NCBI GenBank assembly: GCA_000226015.1
Contig: JH153643.1
Coordinates: forward strand, 1 to 34,247
Source of the DNA: Mnemiopsis leidyi
Taxonomy: Eukaryota; Ctenophora; Tentaculata; Lobata; Bolinopsidae
Reading direction: 5' to 3'
Length of the DNA: 34,247 nucleotides
Positions 30,060-34,247 of the stretch are shown one piece after another. The notes below the pieces were generated by a model, which worked only from the letters and a program-made list of their open reading frames with translations, made no database searches and was not told where the DNA came from. Made by a program: the position numbers and the translations under genes. The first letter of the stretch is position 1, and the number at the start of each line of letters is the position of its first letter.

Positions 30060-30420
30060 TAGTTAATTGATAAATCTAACATCATGATTTTTTAAGATTT
30101 TTATTTTGAATTTTTAAAGTTTTTAAGATACTTTGGGAAATAAGGCGTGATGATGCTGGAATCATTATTTGTTATTTATTTTATTAATTTATGATCGAGT
30201 AAAATAACAATTTACCCAACCGGTACCCCAAAAAGTTTAATATGGCTGTAAAATTTAAAAAAATTAATTAATTAATAAATCTAACATCATGATTGAGTAA
30301 AAGATAACAATTAACCCAACCAATGCCCCGATTGGTGGGCTTAAATGGAGCAAAATTAATAAAGATAAGATAAGATAAGATAAGAATTATGACATATATA
30401 AAAAGTTTAATATGGCTGCT
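30060..30420 (+). mobile_element. LINE 3' end with (GATAA)n tail, rearranged
   Basis: The block AGATACTTTG...GTGATGATGCTGG.ATCATTATTTGTTATTTA also occurs at about 33797-33857, downstream of a LINE ORF end. Further on, CCCAACC.(A/G)TGCCCC, GATTGGTGGGC and a (GATAA)n tail near 30361-30384 look like the 3' terminus of the element. Two segments are duplicated inside: TTAAT(T)(A/G)ATAAATCTAACATC, and a perfect 19-bp repeat AAAAAGTTTAATATGGCTG at 30230 and 30400. The second may be a target-site duplication of a nested insertion. Confidence 0.6.
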
Positions 30421-30540
30421 AAATTAAAGAAAACACATAAATTTAACTGCCCACAATATGGAACAAATAAGCATTCAATAAAATTTAAGAAAACACATAA
30501 ATTTGACTGCACACAATATGGAACAACTAAGCATTCAATA
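30421..30540 (+). repeat. Two 60-bp tandem units
   Basis: Two adjacent units with AAGAAAACACATAAATTT, CACAATATGGAACAA and AAGCATTCAATA differ at about four or five positions. It is a local tandem duplication with no coding content. Confidence 0.85.
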
Positions 30541-31420
30541 AAGGCTAAAAAGTTTAGTAGGGTCATGCATAAATAACAGTTATTTCTAATTAGTTAGTTC
30601 CAATTGTTCTCGTTTAGCTGATTTAAGTTAACTTATCTGATTCGTCATCAGAAAGCAAAGACATTCAACGTGTCAAGGCCAGCGTTTTTGATCTTTTAGA
30701 ACATGCGTTTCAAATTCAATGGCATTTTTTAACAAATAGGACTATAAAGTACGTAAGTATCTTTTTAGTAACAAATTAGACACTGTTCTGCAATATTTCA
30801 ACAGGTATAACACATGTTACTTTCTGGCTGAAAATTTATTGTCAGGTGACAGGCAACAAGAATTATTCATTAACAACGATTAGAGTAGACAATTACACCT
30901 TGAATACACAAATGACCCTATATAAAAACATCTATATACCATTAAAAAAGAATGATAAAAAACACACTATTGTACATAAAACTGTAGAAGGTTTAAATCC
31001 AATTCTGCTATAGCTGTAACCCTACTTAACAACTATATAAGTGTATAAAATAATCAACTAAATCTTATCTAATAAAACATTAATACTGATAATAACTATA
31101 TCAAAAAAGAAAGTGACGTCTTACAGAATCGATAAATCTGTGACTACTGCACAATTACTGCTACAACGCGAACGGCATTTAAATAATTAGAAAAGCCTAC
31201 ATCAGAAAACGATTACAGAGAAGATAAGCACTGATCATGAAGCTGCACAATTACGTGTTAACTGGTGTATGCAGCATGCTGACAGCTGCTACTGCCATTA
31301 CCGACAATTGAAAAAAAATCCGCCCATTCAGTTGAGCTTGATGGGTTGGCAGTGTCTTAATTAATGCATAATTGCGTCCGTCCTAATTTGGCACCAGGCT
31401 TTCATCTAACCATGACCAGT
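30541..31420. other. AT-rich gene-free stretch
   Basis: No convincing exon, RNA gene or repeat was recognised. Base composition is strongly AT-rich up to about 31,420, where it switches abruptly. Confidence 0.5.
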
Positions 31421-32060
31421 GTTTACACCGCGCGCAAAAGGGCTCTGGTTAGAGCAACGCCCCGATTGTCCTATCACCTATAAGGCCTGCGCAGCGCGAA
31501 CCACGGGGCTTTGTAGGCTTTGCTTGCAGGCTTAAAAGTTGCGATCCTAGAATTACGGTTTCCCGGTAATTCTGCTGAGTCTACCGATGAAGGATAAAAT
31601 GTCAGCTGTCCTTTTACCTTTTGTCAAACGTTGCCTGACCTGCTGCCACGAAGTGGCAGCCCCGCGCGTCGTCGCGGTGAAACCCGACTCACGCAGCTAA
31701 AGTTTCGCTAGAAAGGTAAACAGATATTATTTTGTCAACCCGCGCGCCACCAGAGGCATAGCAGCCGCGCGCGTAGCCTGCGTAAGCACCTGGTCAGGTG
31801 AAACCGCGTGTGAAGTCGCAACGCAAGGCAATTTACTTCTGCATGCTTTTTTCTTGCTTAGCCAACATAGCCATGTGGCTCGCGCTGCGCGCACCCTTTT
31901 GGGACGCAGCTTGTCAGACGTTGCCCAACCTGCTGGCACGAAGCGGCAGCGAAATCGATAATTTAATTTGAAAATTGAAAATGGGCTGCAACGTAAGGCA
32001 ACAGCAAACAGGTAAGACGCAGCTGTGTGAGCCTAATTTCGTGCTAAGCTCGCACAGGGT
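31421..32060. repeat. GC-rich repeat island with two related units
   Basis: Unlike its AT-rich surroundings, this stretch is rich in CGCG words. A 40-bp block, TTGTCAAACGTTGCCTGACC followed by TGCTGCCACGAAGTGGCAGC, at 31621-31660 recurs at 31911-31950 with five differences. In the first copy GCTGCCAC-GAA-GTGGCAGC is a perfect 8-bp hairpin. GCAACG(C/T)AAGGCAA also occurs twice (about 31818 and 31988). GCTCTGGTTAGAGC near 31442 resembles a tRNA D-arm. It is probably a composite SINE or small transposon. Confidence 0.5.
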
Positions 32061-32094
32061 TATACGTGTTTAGCAAGCTTTTTGGACTAGGACC

Positions 32095-32170
32095 GATGGA
32101 TCTGGGAATCGAATCTCTAATCTCCTGCATAGGTTTGAGTGGATAGCACTACACCACTGTACCTATAACG
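32095..32170 (-). mobile_element. tRNA-like SINE head (internal Pol III promoter)
   Basis: On the - strand, AGTGGTGTAGTGC (A-box-like, 32158-32146) is followed about 30 bp later by GATTCGATTCCC (B-box-like, 32115-32104), spaced as in tRNA genes. Acceptor and T stems do not pair well, so this is not a functional tRNA. A tRNA-derived SINE promoter fits better and would read into the GC-rich island. Confidence 0.45.
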
Positions 32171-32844
32171 CTTTAAGGCTGGGTATGTCCACTGTCAAAA
32201 AGTGTTAACCAAGATGCTGCGCGGCTCTATTTACGTTTGCAGTTTGATCCCTTTGATTGACGAGATGATATCCGTCTAATGTTCTAACGCGAGTCAGGTA
32301 ACACCATGACAAACTCTTATTATTGAAATTCTCGATTCACACGCCTTACCCAACCATGTGTCACCACCTGCCATGCATAATTCACATCAAATCATGGTCC
32401 AGGAATGCCTTTCACACACACTTGTCTTACTTCACGATTTTTAGTTTCTTGTTCTTTCGTGTACAGTTTTGCACAATACCTTTAAATGCCTAAGCTTAGA
32501 ACTAGAAATTACCTGGAACATATTTGAAAATAACTACAGCTCAATAAATTTTGACTCTTGTGACGAGTGTTATAAATATATAAATAATTGATCATAAATC
32601 TTTAAAACTCTTAATGTTAAAATTATAAGACAATCTTTAAAAACCTTTAAACGTTTAATGTTATTGATTAGCAAATGTATCCACGATAATTTAACCTAAT
32701 GGATGTTTATAAACTTTTGTTTAACACGAGCAACAAAAGCGTTATCTTTTAGAAAACTGCTATGCTATATCTTGTTCTCAAAGTAACTTCTAATTTCAAT
32801 ACGGTTCAAAACTTCATCCGAAATATCTTAATAATGCCCACTGC
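32171..32844. other. AT-rich gene-free stretch
   Basis: No gene or recognisable repeat. AT content rises toward 32,700. Confidence 0.5.
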
Positions 32845-32956
32845 TAGAGGTCCTAAGGGTTCTAGATTTACTCCTCATTTAACCCTCACTGACGGTATCC
32901 CGGTCATTCGGCTGAGTCGACTCAGGCAAATGCCCTTAGCGCTGGATTATTATTAT
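32845..32956 (+). repeat. Dispersed repeat family 'PHLTL', copy C
   Basis: CTCATTTAACCCTCACTGAC, then GGTATCCCGGTCATTCGGCT and GAGTCGACTC, match copy A in about 45 of 50 bases. It ends in GGATTATTATTATTT, an (ATT)n tail typical of SINE/LINE 3' ends. Confidence 0.65.
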
Positions 32957-33636
32957 TTCATCAAAATAGGTTAAGTTTAACCCAGCCTCTTGAAGAAGGC
33001 AATATCATACATTTCTAAAAAGGTACTAAGTTTAAGGTGAAAACTATTGCAATATGTCCTTTGAATATACTAGCTACTAAAAACGATTAAAAGACTATAC
33101 TAAAATATGCTATATGGGGATCTAAAACTAAGCAAAACAGAATAGAAACTAGCAAAAGGCAACTTAAAACACCATAAAACCGACTGACTTGCATCCACCT
33201 AGAATAACCAATAACTTAGTATTAGATATCAAAAGATTGGACCTGGAAAAATCACACACTCCTTAAAGCACCCAATACTCAATAGATTATAGTAACAAAT
33301 ATTTAAAATAAGTCTAAAAGTCCTTAATAGCGCTGGAAATCTTAGAAGATTTACTATTACCTAGAAGATTTACTATTACCTGGTTACCTACTATTACCTG
33401 GTTTACCTGGTTAATTTATTCCATACCCACTAAAATTAAAAACACCAACAAGTTGGATAAACTCTGACTAGCTCTCTAAACTTAGATCAGGTTACCTCTA
33501 GGGCGTCTTCTGCGAGAGGAGTCTAGTCTTAAAAATCTGAAATTATTGTGTTTCTCTCTTTCCTATGCAGTCGTTTTGGGTTATTTCGTTCGAGTTGTTA
33601 TATTTTTCCTTGTATGGGGCCAATGCATAATCATCA
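32957..33636. other. Gene-free stretch with short direct repeats
   Basis: AT-rich. Direct repeats near 33341-33412 (TAGAAGATTTACTATTACCT twice, then ACTATTACCTGGTT variants) form a small tandem cluster. No exon seen. Confidence 0.5.
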
Positions 33637-33880
33637 TTTCTGATGAGGTCTTAAACCGTATTGAAACTGGAAGTTATTTAGAGAATAAGATGAGACATAA
33701 TAGTTTCCTCTAGGATAACCCTTTTGTAGTTAGAAAAAGGTTCATTAACATTAATTAGGATTTAAATTTTTGGTATTTTAGATTTTTTAATTTCAAAGCT
33801 TTTTAGATACTTTGTGAGAGTAGGTGTGATGATGCTGGCATCATTATTTGTTATTTATATATTTTATTATTAATTCTATA
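33637..33880 (+). mobile_element. 5'-truncated LINE: ORF end plus 3'UTR
   Basis: Frame from 33639 reads SDEVLNRIETGSYLENKM and ends with a TAG at 33711. It matches the frame at the right edge of the window (SDEVLNRVEGVNYLENK), so it is the C-terminus of the same ORF. The following 3'UTR (AGATACTTTGTGAGAGTAGG, then TGATGATGCTGGCATCATTA) matches that at 30,120-30,180. Sequence left of 33,637 does not continue the match, so this copy is 5'-truncated. Confidence 0.65.
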
Positions 33881-33891
33881 TTATATTATAG

Positions 33892-34247
33892 AGACGTTCG
33901 AGAGGTGACCTAATTGAGGTATACAAAGCTAGCCAGGGCTTATCCCAACTAGCGGGTGTTTTAAATTTTAGCAGATCTGGATTAAATGTACTTTGTAAAC
34001 CAGGAAAGAGCAAAGATTCCAAGATTAACCGTATTAGAAGGAATTTTATCAATGATAGGGTTATGTTAATGTGGAATAAGCTTCCTATTGACGTTAAGAT
34101 TTCACAGAGTGTAAATATTTTTAAATCCAATTTAGAGACATTTAAATGCAACACCAAAGCATCAGGGATATGTGGATACTTTTGGGAAATTTCTGATGAA
34201 GTTTTAAATCGAGTAGAAGGTGTTAATTATTTAGAGAACAAAAGGAA
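33892..34247 (+). mobile_element. Non-LTR retrotransposon ORF2, C-terminal part (runs off the window)
   Basis: An uninterrupted frame starts RRSRGDLIEVYKASQG, continues RIRRNFINDRVMLMWNKLP with SQSVNIFKSNLETFK, and reaches SDEVLNRVEGVNYLENK at the edge. RRxRGDLIExYK and the R.NF..RV..WN.LP / S...FK..L pattern are typical of the region after the reverse-transcriptase domain in CR1/Jockey-type elements. The reverse-transcriptase core itself is missing, so the copy is 5'-truncated directly behind the 3'UTR of the preceding copy. Confidence 0.75.

Noticed and set aside
30361-30384. (GATAA)n run as a stand-alone microsatellite
   Set aside because: It follows LINE 3'UTR-like sequence and is better explained as the element's tail.
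1-34247. CRISPR arrays, bacterial operons, prophage or plasmid features
   Set aside because: Spliced animal genes throughout; no prokaryotic signals seen.

Overview
The window is animal nuclear DNA: AT-rich, with GT-AG introns, long spacers and retroelement debris. Nine genes can be read. Five lie head to tail on the + strand: MCM2, an undivided BUB1/BUBR1 (MadBub) kinase, AAGAB (p34), POP1, and a coiled-coil protein I cannot name. Four lie head to tail on the - strand: two FAHD1 paralogues (the downstream one frameshifted), a POLDIP3/SKAR-like RNA-binding protein, and ATP5PO (OSCP). The two blocks converge at about 18.7-20.1 kb. I cannot name the species. An unsplit MadBub, few introns (MCM2 has 3 exons; POP1, AAGAB and FAHD1 have single-exon reading frames) and the retroelement content point to an invertebrate or early-branching animal.

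Region by region: 1-750 holds a dispersed-repeat copy and the 5' flank of MCM2. 755-4156 is MCM2. 5143-9970 is MadBub, with a second copy of the dispersed repeat in its last intron. 9971-11933 is spacer with a promoter-like stretch (full CRE, E-box). 11934-12677 is AAGAB and 14039-15820 is POP1. 16573-18736 is the coiled-coil gene, whose first exon/intron junction lies in a perfect 3 x 60 bp tandem repeat. 20088-21446 is ATP5PO and 22312-27599 is the POLDIP3-like gene. 28285-29887 holds the FAHD1 pair. 29888-34247 is gene-free and repeat-rich: LINE 3' ends, a GC-rich repeat island with a tRNA-like promoter, and the C-terminal end of a non-LTR reverse-transcriptase ORF running off the window.

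The most interesting pattern spans the whole window. Every gene has a plausible 3' splice acceptor (AG) directly upstream of its ATG: 0-10 nt away in eight genes and about 40 nt in the ninth. Three gene pairs also have a poly(A) signal only about 45-150 bp before the next gene's acceptor. Together these suggest spliced-leader trans-splicing and possibly operon-like units, although ordinary 5'UTR introns remain the alternative. The second highlight is the MadBub protein. One polypeptide carries both KEN boxes, an ABBA-KEN-ABBA cassette plus three further ABBA motifs, a Bub3-binding GLEBS motif, a KARD-like PP2A-B56 motif and an apparently active kinase domain.

Functionally these are housekeeping genes: replication licensing, spindle checkpoint, AP-complex assembly, RNase P/MRP, mitochondrial ATP synthase, mRNA export/translation coupling and acylpyruvate/oxaloacetate metabolism. 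Their adjacency does not suggest one pathway.
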